A stretch of 64,000 nucleotides of DNA from Pontibacter sp. HSC-36F09 (GTDB lineage: Bacteria; Bacteroidota; Bacteroidia; Cytophagales; Hymenobacteraceae). A program made the translations under genes and the position numbers. The stretch is from contig NZ_JALKAA010000001.1 of NCBI RefSeq assembly GCF_024171605.1, positions 992,001-1,056,000 on the forward strand, in the 5' to 3' direction. Below, piece after piece: positions 41,141 to 49,160 of the stretch. Numbering within the stretch: position 1 is the first letter of the stretch; each line of letters opens with the position of its first letter. A model generated the notes under the pieces. That model did not search any database. It had not been told where the DNA came from and worked only from the letters and a program-made list of their open reading frames with translations.

Positions 41141-42993
41141 TTGATACCATCTCTGATATCTTCATAAAAAGCATTGTCCGGAGTTTGAAGCGTGGCCGGC
41201 AGGTGCGCAGAAGATTACCTGAGGGAGGCCTGCTGCACATCGACAGGCCGCTGCCCTTTCTGGTGCTTTACCGCCACCCAGCAGGCCAGCCCGATCATGC
41301 CACCGCCGACTTCGTGAAGGCCGAGGCTGCCTACATCATTGCCCGTGAGGAGCAAACGCCCGAGCTGCGGCAACTGATAGGTGAAATAGCCAAGGCCATG
41401 GCTGACGAGTTTGGGGCTTTTATGGTGCTCGAGCTCTTTGCCGCTCCGGACACTAGCCCACCCGACAGCCCGACTTTTCGAGTGTTGGGCCCTGAGGAGG
41501 CACTGCCCGCCACCATTCGCACGCTTAAGAACGAACTAGCCAGCATCAAGATCAGCAACCTGCCGGTTACGGTGACCACGGCTTCCAACCAGGCCTTGCT
41601 GGAGGGACCTAGGAGCCTGATGAGCGAAGAAGAACTGAAAAAGCACAGCACACTCATGCTCGGGCTCGAGCTGAAGCCTATTTACCGCCAGGCCGGCACC
41701 GGGCAGGTATACCCCTTGCTGCAGCGCACGCTTCGCAGTTATGTTTCGAGCGCCATCAAAAAGGCCGTGTTCGATTTTGTGCGCGTGCAGACCACCCATC
41801 ATCCCAAGCATTTCCAGGCGCTGGGCCGGCAGGCTGTGGTGCCCGCTGTCTGGCGCATAGACAAACAGCTTACGGCCATCAGCGATCAGTTCCGGTTTCT
41901 GTTGCTCGTCACGCCCATTAATGCTGCTGAGGCTTGGGAGGAGTTCCGCATAACTAAGTTCAGGCAGGCACCCAACTTCCACTACCGCCTCATGCCCATG
42001 GATGCCGACCTGCTCAAGCGCAAGCTCTACAACATTCCCATCGAGAAGGTGGAAGACCCAACACTGGCCTATCTGTTCCGGGACAAACGCAACGAGCTCG
42101 ACAAGACCCTGAGTATGCTGGCCAACCGCAACACGCCGCACTTTCTGTACAGCAGTATGCAGCTGTTTGGTGGTGTAGATGAGCAATTGCTGAAAGTGGC
42201 GGAAGGTATACTGGCCGCTATACCGGAGCCTGCCCGCGAAAAAGACGTGCCGCTTATACCTGTAGACGAGTTTGCTGCCCTGGCCGAGCGTGAAATCGCT
42301 TTTCTGAAGAGCCAATACCCGCCGCTCGACTCGGGGGTGGACATCCGCAAAGACATTGTCGGGCTGATTGTCTCAAAAGGCAGGCTCAACATTGGCACCG
42401 ATGCCAAAATACCCCGGCACCGCGCCGAAGCGCTGATTCAACACGAGGTGGGCACGCACATTCTCACCTATTTCAATGGCAAGGCCCAGCCACTGCAGCA
42501 GCTGTATGTGGGCGCGCCGGGCTACGAGGAATTGCAGGAAGGGCTGGCCGTGCTGAGCGAGTACCTGGTGGGTGGCCTCGACCAGGACCGGCTGCGCATA
42601 CTGGCTGCCCGCGTGGTGGCCGTGCACCACCTTGTCAAAGGCTGCAGCTTTACCGACAACTTCTGCCGGCTGAAAGACGAGTATAAGTTTGATGATGAAA
42701 CGGCCTTTAACGTGACCATGCGCGTGCACCGGGGCGGCGGGCTCACCAAAGACGCCGTATACCTGCGCGGGCTCGTGCACCTCCTGCACTACCTCAAAGA
42801 AGGAAATGATTTGGAGCCACTTCTGATCGGGAAGATTCGGCAGGAGTACATTCCCATTGTGCAGGAACTCATCTACCGGCGGGTGCTGCGACCCGTGCCT
42901 ATCCGGCCACGCTACCTCACTGATCCGGCCGTGCAACCCAAACTAGAAAAACTAAAAACGGGGATATCAGTATTTAACCTACTGGAAAATTAA
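41137..42993 (+). CDS. QEGLA-motif (DUF1704) metallopeptidase, MATCAP-like
   Basis: The 618-residue protein starts with ATG 41137, overlapping the preceding stop (ATGA). The C-terminal half has HEVGTH at residues 436-441 and QEGLA at 467-471. In the eukaryotic MATCAP/KIAA0895 family, which shares DUF1704, an HExxxH and a following EEGLA give the zinc site of a tyrosine carboxypeptidase acting on tubulin; here His436, His441 and Glu468 are the likely ligands and Glu437 the base. Bacterial relatives are labelled 'flavohemoglobin expression-modulating', a name without biochemical basis known to me. It sits between an amidohydrolase and an ATP-grasp ligase. Confidence 0.92.
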   Translation: MIDTISDIFIKSIVRSLKRGRQVRRRLPEGGLLHIDRPLPFLVLYRHPAGQPDHATADFVKAEAAYIIAREEQTPELRQLIGEIAKAMADEFGAFMVLELFAAPDTSPPDSPTFRVLGPEEALPATIRTLKNELASIKISNLPVTVTTASNQALLEGPRSLMSEEELKKHSTLMLGLELKPIYRQAGTGQVYPLLQRTLRSYVSSAIKKAVFDFVRVQTTHHPKHFQALGRQAVVPAVWRIDKQLTAISDQFRFLLLVTPINAAEAWEEFRITKFRQAPNFHYRLMPMDADLLKRKLYNIPIEKVEDPTLAYLFRDKRNELDKTLSMLANRNTPHFLYSSMQLFGGVDEQLLKVAEGILAAIPEPAREKDVPLIPVDEFAALAEREIAFLKSQYPPLDSGVDIRKDIVGLIVSKGRLNIGTDAKIPRHRAEALIQHEVGTHILTYFNGKAQPLQQLYVGAPGYEELQEGLAVLSEYLVGGLDQDRLRILAARVVAVHHLVKGCSFTDNFCRLKDEYKFDDETAFNVTMRVHRGGGLTKDAVYLRGLVHLLHYLKEGNDLEPLLIGKIRQEYIPIVQELIYRRVLRPVPIRPRYLTDPAVQPKLEKLKTGISVFNLLEN

Positions 42994-43018
42994 TCCCAAC
43001 AAATACTGATATATAGAC

Positions 43019-44068
43019 ATGACAATAGGATTCGTAGTAAACGACGTAAAAACAGAAAAGCCCGAACACACCACTATCTTTCTGGCGCAACGCATGCACA
43101 ATTTGGGGCATACGGTGCTGCTAATGGGAGTGGGTGACCTGGCTTATTATCCCGATGGCTACATGGGCGCCACGGCCACTTTTGCTGACTCCAAGCAAAA
43201 GTATAAATCCCCGGCCACCTTTCTGGAAGCCATACAAGGGCCCAAGGCTAAGCAGGCCCGCGTAACAGCTCCGGAAATAGATGTGCTGATGCTTCGCAAC
43301 GACCCTTCGTCAGAAGGCGAAGGCCGTGGCTGGGCGCAGAACGCGGGCATTATCTTCGGTCAGTTGGCACAGCGCCACGGCGTGATCGTGCTCAACGACC
43401 CGACTTCGCTCTCCGATGCCGTGAACAAGATGTATTTCCAGCACTTTCCGGAAGCGGTGCGCCCCCGCACGCTCATCACCCGCGACAAGGAGGAGATAAA
43501 GGAGTTCTTTAACGAGCAAAAGAACAACATCATCCTGAAGCCACTGCAGGGCTCGGGTGGCTCGGGCGTTTTTATGGTGAAAAAGGACGATGCGACCAAC
43601 CTCAACCAGATCGTAGAGGCCATCAGCCGCGACGGCTACGTGATTGCGCAGGAATACCTGCCACAGGCCGTTGAAGGAGATACACGCCTCTTTGTGGTGA
43701 ATGGCGAGGCCTTGCAGTACAAAGGCAAGTATTGCGCCATGCACCGCGTAAACAGCAAAGACGACATCCGCAGCAACATACATGCCGGAGGCACCGCTGT
43801 AGCCGCTAAAATCAGCCAGACTGCCCTGGACCTGGTGGAACTGGTGCGCCCAAAGCTTATTCAGGATGGCATGTTCATGGTGGGCCTTGACATTGTGGGT
43901 GACAAGCTGATGGAGATAAACGTGTTCAGCCCGGGCGGGATGCCAACTGCCAGCAACCTGGAGGGAGTGGACTTCTCTATACCTGTTATCGAAGCGCTGG
44001 AACGCAAGGTACACTATAAAAAGACCTATGGCACGCAGATCGATAATAAAACAGTGGCGATGATCTAA
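43019..44068 (+). CDS. ATP-grasp ligase, glutathione-synthetase-like
   Basis: The 349-residue protein is of the GshB/RimK group, which joins a carboxylate to an amine through an acyl phosphate. It has an N-terminal pre-ATP-grasp domain (to about residue 130), ATP-binding ILKPLQGSGGSGVFMV (near 175), RLFVVNGEALQYKGKYCAMHRV and the Mg-binding FMVGLDIVGDKLMEINVFSPGGMP near 290. No gamma-glutamylcysteine ligase gene is adjacent, so the substrate need not be glutathione. It starts 25 bp after the DUF1704 gene and the operon ends in a strong terminator. Confidence 0.9.
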   Translation: MTIGFVVNDVKTEKPEHTTIFLAQRMHNLGHTVLLMGVGDLAYYPDGYMGATATFADSKQKYKSPATFLEAIQGPKAKQARVTAPEIDVLMLRNDPSSEGEGRGWAQNAGIIFGQLAQRHGVIVLNDPTSLSDAVNKMYFQHFPEAVRPRTLITRDKEEIKEFFNEQKNNIILKPLQGSGGSGVFMVKKDDATNLNQIVEAISRDGYVIAQEYLPQAVEGDTRLFVVNGEALQYKGKYCAMHRVNSKDDIRSNIHAGGTAVAAKISQTALDLVELVRPKLIQDGMFMVGLDIVGDKLMEINVFSPGGMPTASNLEGVDFSIPVIEALERKVHYKKTYGTQIDNKTVAMI

Positions 44069-44085
44069 GCCTGATTTTAAAAGTT

Positions 44086-44139
44086 AAAAAGGCAGTCGGA
44101 AGTGCGTTTAGATTCAGCACATTTCCGACTGCCTTTTTT
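44086..44139 (+). terminator. Terminator of the three-gene operon
   Basis: A 16-bp stem (44086-44101 with 44123-44138; core GGCAGTCGGAA/TTCCGACTGCC) has a structured 21-nt loop with an internal TGC/GCA pair, followed by a T-run. Confidence 0.92.
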
Positions 44140-44343
44140 ATGGGTCAGGTATAGCAAGTCATCCTTGGCAACGCGAAACACTTATTGCTTATCTACCAGG
44201 TATAGCGCTCAAGAAATTTCTACCAAAGACTAAATAGCCTGTGAGAAAAGACAAATGAACGAGCTAATGGAGGAAGTGAAATAAAATTATTGTCCTGAGG
44301 ATCAGATATATACGGAAAGTACAAAAAAATTTATCTATGCTGC

Positions 44344-44374
44344 TTTGCTTTATAAAAACAAAACTATAATTTTG
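44344..44374 (+). promoter_or_regulatory. Perfect Bacteroidota promoter without an obvious gene
   Basis: TTTG (44344-44347), exactly 19 bp, then TAATTTTG (44367-44374): a full match to TTTG-N19-TAnnTTTG. Transcription would begin near 44381. It is the best promoter in this window. Confidence 0.85.
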
Positions 44375-44380
44375 CACCCG

Positions 44381-44602
44381 AATTGAGAGAGACACATAAC
44401 CGGAAGGCTAATATGTGGAGCAATTACCAAAGACGCAAATCTCACAATGATTTTTTTGAATTTTATTAGCTATGTACAGCATAGCTTTAAAAAAGTGATA
44501 TAAAATCTGCTCCGGCAGGTACAAAGATAAGGTTAGTTAAAGTTTAGATTAGTTTGTTTTAAGGTGAGAGAAGGCCCCGGTCATTTTGACGGGGCTTTTC
44601 TC
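44381..44602 (+). ncRNA. Candidate small RNA of about 220 nt
   Basis: The interval starts downstream of a perfect promoter and ends in a G/C-rich hairpin, with nothing longer than an 18-codon frame inside (44413-44469, MWSNYQRRKSHNDFFEFY). It contains a 7-bp hairpin AGCTATG-CATAGCT at about 44469-44487 and A/T-rich single-stranded parts. I see no signature of 6S RNA, SRP RNA, tmRNA, RNase P or a riboswitch. It could alternatively be a leader-peptide mRNA for the 18-codon frame. Conservation in relatives would settle the choice. Confidence 0.55.
44566..44602 (+). terminator. Terminator of the candidate small RNA
   Basis: GAGAAGGCCCCG (44568-44579) pairs with CGGGGC...TTCTC (44590-44602) with one bulge, and an inner GTCA/TGAC extension in the loop. 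The 3' side is T-rich. Confidence 0.7.
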
Positions 44603-44682
44603 ATTTCAGGGCTTTTCTGAATCGTATTTTCCTGAAACCTGATATTTAGAGAAACCCGCCACTTTCTTCTTTAAGAAATAGG

Positions 44683-45135
44683 TCAGGCATACAGTAGATA
44701 GGCAGTCCCCAGCGTAATAGGTATAGCGGTCAGGAGCAGTTTCAGCACCAGACCCGGTGAAGGGGTACCCGCTCCCCACGGCAGCTTCGTTTTAAATACG
44801 TAGCGAAGGCTGGTTAATAAGGTGACCAGGGCTATCAGGCCCACCGCCAGGTGGGTAATGGCAATGACCGTATCGAAGGAAGAACTCTCCGCTATGATAC
44901 GCTCGGCGGTGCGCAGGTTCCAGTAAACGAGCAGCAACAGACAAGGCAGGGACACCAGCGCACCCAACCGCATACTGAACAAAGTGAGCCACGAAGCGAA
45001 GGCAAAAAGCGGAACTGCCGCCATCAAGCCCATTTTCCGGTCAAAGAGCGCTTCATCGCCTGCCAGGTCGGTATAGAGCAGGATCAGGAGGGCGTGGGCA
45101 AAGCCCGTTAGGAAAAGCAGCAGGTAGCGCGTCAT
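44683..45135 (-). CDS. Four-helix membrane protein of unknown function
   Basis: A 150-residue protein with about four membrane segments (residues ~4-20, 35-72 as two, 88-108, 128-148). The N-terminus could serve as signal anchor. No motifs are recognised. It lies 27 bp after the lipoprotein gene on the same strand and is probably cotranscribed with it. Confidence 0.7.
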   Translation of the reverse strand: MTRYLLLFLTGFAHALLILLYTDLAGDEALFDRKMGLMAAVPLFAFASWLTLFSMRLGALVSLPCLLLLVYWNLRTAERIIAESSSFDTVIAITHLAVGLIALVTLLTSLRYVFKTKLPWGAGTPSPGLVLKLLLTAIPITLGTAYLLYA

Positions 45136-45162
45136 AGGCTACTATACTGCAGAACCGGGGTT

Positions 45163-46074
45163 CTAGATTTCCTCCAGGGTATAATAGGTATAGGTACTTC
45201 GCAAAAGTGGTTGTTTTTCGGGCAGGTTCGTGTTGTATACCTGCACTTCGTATGCCTGCCCCGCTTCGTTGTAGTGGTATACCTCCTCTATGTAAGGCTT
45301 GCCGCTTCGTAAAATGGTGCGCTGGCTTAGCCTGCCTGCCTCGTCATACACAAAGTTTATCTCCTCCGAGGCACCCCTCACATTTCTGATCCGGATTTGC
45401 TTCAGCCGCCTGGCTGTGTCGTAGTCGTACTCCATGCGCTTTTGCAGCATGCCGTCTCGGTGCAGTTCCCGCTCTACTACAAAGCTCTCCTGCATGCGGT
45501 GCGACCAGCCCGGCCCACGCTCCTGCAGGTAGCGCATGGTATAACTGCCAATGTAGTTGCTGTAAATGAATGCCGCGTTCTCCCGCAGTTCCTCTTTTGC
45601 CTTCAGCTCTCCATCCGGCCAGTAGGCCAGGCTGATCAAAGGCTGGAAAGCGCCTGTCGTGGGGTCGTACATTTCGACCTGCTGGCTTTTGGGCAATAGG
45701 TTGGTGTCCAGGTATTTCTTATACTTAATGGCGACTCCCGTGAGCGCACTCCAAGTGTTGGTGGTATACACATCGGATACAACGTTCTTTTCCTGTATGA
45801 CTACTGCATCGGCACCGTAGGCCCTGGCTTTGTCCTGCAGGTTTTTGATCATGTATGCGTAAGGCACGTTCTCTCCACCCCTTGTCTCAAGCGCTGCCAG
45901 TTTAATATACTCTTCCCGGGGCCACTCTCCTGCAAAAAATACTTCTATTTCATAACCATGAGGTTGTGCAGGAACTTTGGTCAGCCGTTCGTCCGCTTCA
46001 GGGTGTAATGACGGGGAGCAGGCGCTTAGCGAAACGGCCCCCGCCAGTAGCATGAACAGTACAGTTTTTTTCAT
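45163..46074 (-). CDS. Lipoprotein with YD/RHS-like repeats
   Basis: The 303-residue protein has a lipoprotein signal (AGAVSLSAC, Cys19). The first half includes a stretch GADAVVIQEKN-type beta element, found in lipoproteins that carry a YbjQ-like or DUF4156-like fold. From about residue 215 it has YD-like repeats (RMEYDYDTARRLKQIRI, INFVYDEAGRLSQRTILRSGKPYIEEVYHYNEAGQA). YD repeats bind carbohydrate or form shells in RHS proteins, but here there are only about three, so this is a small surface lipoprotein of unknown function. Confidence 0.75.
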   Translation of the reverse strand: MKKTVLFMLLAGAVSLSACSPSLHPEADERLTKVPAQPHGYEIEVFFAGEWPREEYIKLAALETRGGENVPYAYMIKNLQDKARAYGADAVVIQEKNVVSDVYTTNTWSALTGVAIKYKKYLDTNLLPKSQQVEMYDPTTGAFQPLISLAYWPDGELKAKEELRENAAFIYSNYIGSYTMRYLQERGPGWSHRMQESFVVERELHRDGMLQKRMEYDYDTARRLKQIRIRNVRGASEEINFVYDEAGRLSQRTILRSGKPYIEEVYHYNEAGQAYEVQVYNTNLPEKQPLLRSTYTYYTLEEI

Positions 46075-46182
46075 AGGTCTTTACTTAATGTTTGACCTAA
46101 TATGGCTCAAACTTCGTGCTATATTTTGCCCGGACGGCCTTGAAGTAATAAAATATAGTAAAAAGCTATATTGAGGTGTTTT

Positions 46183-47016
46183 TTAATGCAGTGAAAACCG
46201 CAACGGTAAGGTATAGCGCACCGGCACGGGCTCACCCTCCTGCAGACCGGGCTTCCAAGTGGGCATGTCCTTTACGACACGGAGCCCCTCGGCGTCGGCG
46301 TCGGCATGAAAGCCCTTGATCACTTCGGGGTTGCTGATGCGGCCGCCTTTATCCACTACAAAAGAAATGAATACCATCCCTTGTGCTTTATCTTTTCGAG
46401 TTGTTTTCGGATACCGCACGTTTGTAGCAAGCCACTGCAGCATGCGCCTCTCCCCTCCCGGAAACTCGGGCATCACTTCCATCGGAAGGTACTTAATTTC
46501 TACTCCGGCCTCGTCGTATACCTTACCGGCAATCATTTTCCCTTTACTGTATACTTCCGTTCTCCGCAGCTTACCCGATTCGTAGAAGGCATTGAGCGTG
46601 TCTATTGGCATGTTGCGGAAATACCTGCGACTTACTTTAGGCTTGCCACTCTCATACCATGTTTTGTAATTGCCGGTCAAGCTATCGTTATGGAAGATCT
46701 GCTCCATTTTCAGTTGGCCGTTCTCATGCCATTCATAGCTGGGACCGTGCTGTATACCGTAGCCATACTTGCCGCCGTCAATATCCTGATAAGTAGTGAG
46801 GCTTACCTTAGCGTTGGTGCCCACTTTAAACTTGGTCCGGGTTCCACCGCCAAGCGAGTCTTCTTTAGCCACAATGAAATAAGCCGCCTCAGCAGGACTC
46901 ACTTCCTTCCCGTACTCGCTAACGTATTTCACCGTTATATTTAGGTTCTGTGTCTGCGCGCTATGCCCTGTAAAGAGCAGAGCTATACCTATCAGAATAG
47001 CGTAAATTTGTTTCAT
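46183..47016 (-). CDS. TonB C-terminal-domain protein with YwqK-type repeats
   Basis: A 277-residue exported protein: signal peptide (to about residue 22), central MORN/YwqK-like repeats (HGPSYEWHENGQLKMEQIF, TGNYKTWYESGKPKVSRRYF, LNAFYESGKLRRTEVYSKGKM) and a C-terminal TonB domain (FPGGERRMLQWLATNVRYPKTTRKDKAQGMVFISFVVDKGGRI...GLRVVKDMPTWKPG). The TonB domain would contact outer-membrane receptors, but there is no N-terminal ExbBD-type anchor beyond the signal peptide, so energy transduction is doubtful. Such proteins are common in Bacteroidota. Confidence 0.88.
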   Translation of the reverse strand: MKQIYAILIGIALLFTGHSAQTQNLNITVKYVSEYGKEVSPAEAAYFIVAKEDSLGGGTRTKFKVGTNAKVSLTTYQDIDGGKYGYGIQHGPSYEWHENGQLKMEQIFHNDSLTGNYKTWYESGKPKVSRRYFRNMPIDTLNAFYESGKLRRTEVYSKGKMIAGKVYDEAGVEIKYLPMEVMPEFPGGERRMLQWLATNVRYPKTTRKDKAQGMVFISFVVDKGGRISNPEVIKGFHADADAEGLRVVKDMPTWKPGLQEGEPVPVRYTLPLRFSLH

Positions 47017-47155
47017 CCTCTAAAAATAAGCACAATTCTGAATATAGGGTATAGCCATAATAAATATCCTACAGCTTTTGTTAAGATTCGGGGCGCCGGG
47101 TAAAACATAAGCCCGTTATTTCGGTATAGGTATAGGTTTCAGGTATAAATAAACG

Positions 47156-49006
47156 ATGAATAGACCAAGCAAAGGGGCCCGTGGGGCGAAAGGGACAGAT
47201 GATAAGAAGAGCTTCCGCGAGCAGGTGGGCGCCCTGAAAAACCTACCCAAATTCTTCCGCCTGATCTGGAACACGAGCCCGAGTATGACCATCGGGAACG
47301 TGCTGCTGCGCCTTGTCAAGTCGGCTATACCTTTGGCAATGCTGTATGTGGGCAAACTGATCATCGACGAGGTGATCGGGCTGATTGACGTGACGGGGGA
47401 GCGTGACCTGAGTTTTCTTTGGATACTGGTGGCGGCAGAACTGGGACTGGCCATTCTCTCGGATATCTTCAACCGGGGCATAACGCTGCTCGACAGTCTG
47501 CTGGGCGATCTTTTTTCCAACAATACCTCGGTGCAGCTCATTGAACATGCCGCCCGGCTGGACCTGGCGCAGTTCGAGGATGCTACTTTCTACGACAAAC
47601 TGGAGCGGGCCCGAAGACAGACAATTACGCGCGTGGTGCTGATGTCGCAGGTGCTCTCGCAGCTGCAGGATATGGTCACGATTGCTTTTCTGGCGGTTGG
47701 TCTGATTGCCTTTAATCCGTGGCTCATCCTGATTTTGTTGGTAGCGGTTATACCTTCTTTTCTGGGCGAGACGCACTTCAACGAGCGCACCTACTCCCTT
47801 TCCCGCTCCTGGACGCCCGAGCGTCGCGAACTCGACTACCTGCGCTACATCGGCGCCTCCGACGAAACAGCTAAAGAGATCAAAACCTTTAACCTGTCAG
47901 GCTTTCTGGCCACCCGCTTCAAAGAACTCTCGGACCGCTACTATAACTTAAACAAAAGCCTGATCGTGCGGCGGGCCGTGTGGGGAAGCGCCCTCTCCTC
48001 TTTGGGAACGCTGGCTTATTATGGCGCCTACATTTTTATACTAGCCCAGACCGTGGCCGGTGCCATCACGGTGGGTACGCTCACTTTCTTGGCGGGCTCG
48101 TTCAGCAACATGCGGGGCTTGCTGCAGGGCATCATGACCCGCTTTTCGCAAATTGCCGAGAGCGCGCTATACCTACAGGATCTTTTTGATTTCCTGGAAC
48201 TGAAGCCGCAAATCACCCCGCCTGTCAATCCGCTTTCTATACCTCGTCCCATCCAACAGGGCTTTACTTTTGAGAATGTCGGCTTTAAGTACCATAACAG
48301 CGAAAAATGGGCGGTGCGGCACCTCTCCTTCCATTTGCAGGCTGGCGAAAAACTGGCTTTGGTGGGCGAGAACGGTGCCGGCAAAACCACGCTGGTCAAG
48401 CTGCTGGCCCGTTTGTACGAACCCACTGAAGGCCGCATCCTGCTCGATGGTGTGGACCTGCGCGAGTACGACCTCAACGATCTGCGCCACCAGGTCGGCA
48501 TCATCTTTCAGGATTATGTGCGCTTCCAGATGACGGCCTCCGACAACATTGCCATCGGGCAGATCAGCAATATCGCTGACCGCGACCGCATACAGGGCTC
48601 CGCACAGAAAAGCCTGGCAGACCCGGTGATACAGCGCCTGCCGGATGGCTATGAACAGGTGCTCGGCAAGCGTTTTAACAAGGGCGTGGAACTGTCGGGA
48701 GGGGAATGGCAGAAGGTGGCGCTGGCCCGGGCCTACATGCGCGACGCGCAACTGCTCATCCTCGACGAACCCACCTCGGCACTTGATGCCCGCGCCGAGC
48801 ACGAGGTTTTCCTGCGGTTCTCGGAGCTCATTGCCGGTAAAACCGCCGTGCTTATCTCCCACCGCTTTTCCACGGTGCGCATGGCCGATCGCATTTTGTT
48901 CCTGGAGCAGGGGCAACTGAAAGAACTTGGCTCGCATGAAGAATTGTTGGCCAAGAACGGCAAGTATGCCGAGTTGTTTGCGCTGCAGGCGAAAGGATAT
49001 TTGTAA
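47156..49006 (+). CDS. ABC transporter, fused permease and ATPase (exporter type)
   Basis: The 616-residue half-transporter has a ~330-residue membrane domain with six predicted helices and a nucleotide-binding domain: Walker A GENGAGKTTL (near 402), Q-loop FQDYVRFQMTASDNIAIG, signature ELSGGEWQKVALARAYM, Walker B LLILDEPTSALDARAE and switch His in LISHRF. It would work as a dimer to export lipid, peptide or drug. The N-terminal ~40 residues are basic and low-complexity. The preceding DNA carries three overlapping GGTATA-type repeats. No partner gene is adjacent. Confidence 0.93.
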   Translation: MNRPSKGARGAKGTDDKKSFREQVGALKNLPKFFRLIWNTSPSMTIGNVLLRLVKSAIPLAMLYVGKLIIDEVIGLIDVTGERDLSFLWILVAAELGLAILSDIFNRGITLLDSLLGDLFSNNTSVQLIEHAARLDLAQFEDATFYDKLERARRQTITRVVLMSQVLSQLQDMVTIAFLAVGLIAFNPWLILILLVAVIPSFLGETHFNERTYSLSRSWTPERRELDYLRYIGASDETAKEIKTFNLSGFLATRFKELSDRYYNLNKSLIVRRAVWGSALSSLGTLAYYGAYIFILAQTVAGAITVGTLTFLAGSFSNMRGLLQGIMTRFSQIAESALYLQDLFDFLELKPQITPPVNPLSIPRPIQQGFTFENVGFKYHNSEKWAVRHLSFHLQAGEKLALVGENGAGKTTLVKLLARLYEPTEGRILLDGVDLREYDLNDLRHQVGIIFQDYVRFQMTASDNIAIGQISNIADRDRIQGSAQKSLADPVIQRLPDGYEQVLGKRFNKGVELSGGEWQKVALARAYMRDAQLLILDEPTSALDARAEHEVFLRFSELIAGKTAVLISHRFSTVRMADRILFLEQGQLKELGSHEELLAKNGKYAELFALQAKGYL

Positions 49007-49041
49007 ACTTGCCAGATTGGAGAATCGAGTGTGCGCATTCC

Positions 49042-49143
49042 TTACTTTGTGGAATCTTCATCCTCCGCCATAAAATGCCAAACCAGTAGCACACAGGCCA
49101 GACTCAGTACTGCCAGCAAGATCAGGAACAGGTCTTCTCCCAT
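49042..49143 (-). CDS. 33-residue single-helix membrane peptide
   Basis: ATG 49143 to TAA 49042 encodes MGEDLFLILLAVLSLACVLLV and then WHFMAEDEDSTK: one hydrophobic helix with acidic ends. It lies 17 bp after the stop of the FAD-dependent oxidoreductase on the same strand. The clear transmembrane segment and operon-like spacing support it, but a frame this short can occur by chance. No family recognised. Confidence 0.45.
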   Translation of the reverse strand: MGEDLFLILLAVLSLACVLLVWHFMAEDEDSTK

Positions 49144-49160
49144 GGTCGGTTATTATCAAA

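Noticed and set aside
41536..42315. Long antisense frame over the DUF1704 gene
   Set aside because: The sense frame has complete conserved motifs (HEVGTH, QEGLA), while the antisense product resembles nothing and lacks a promoter.
44413..44469. 18-codon frame MWSNYQRRKSHNDFFEFY as a coding gene
   Set aside because: Too short to support as a gene from sequence alone; it is mentioned within the candidate small RNA instead.
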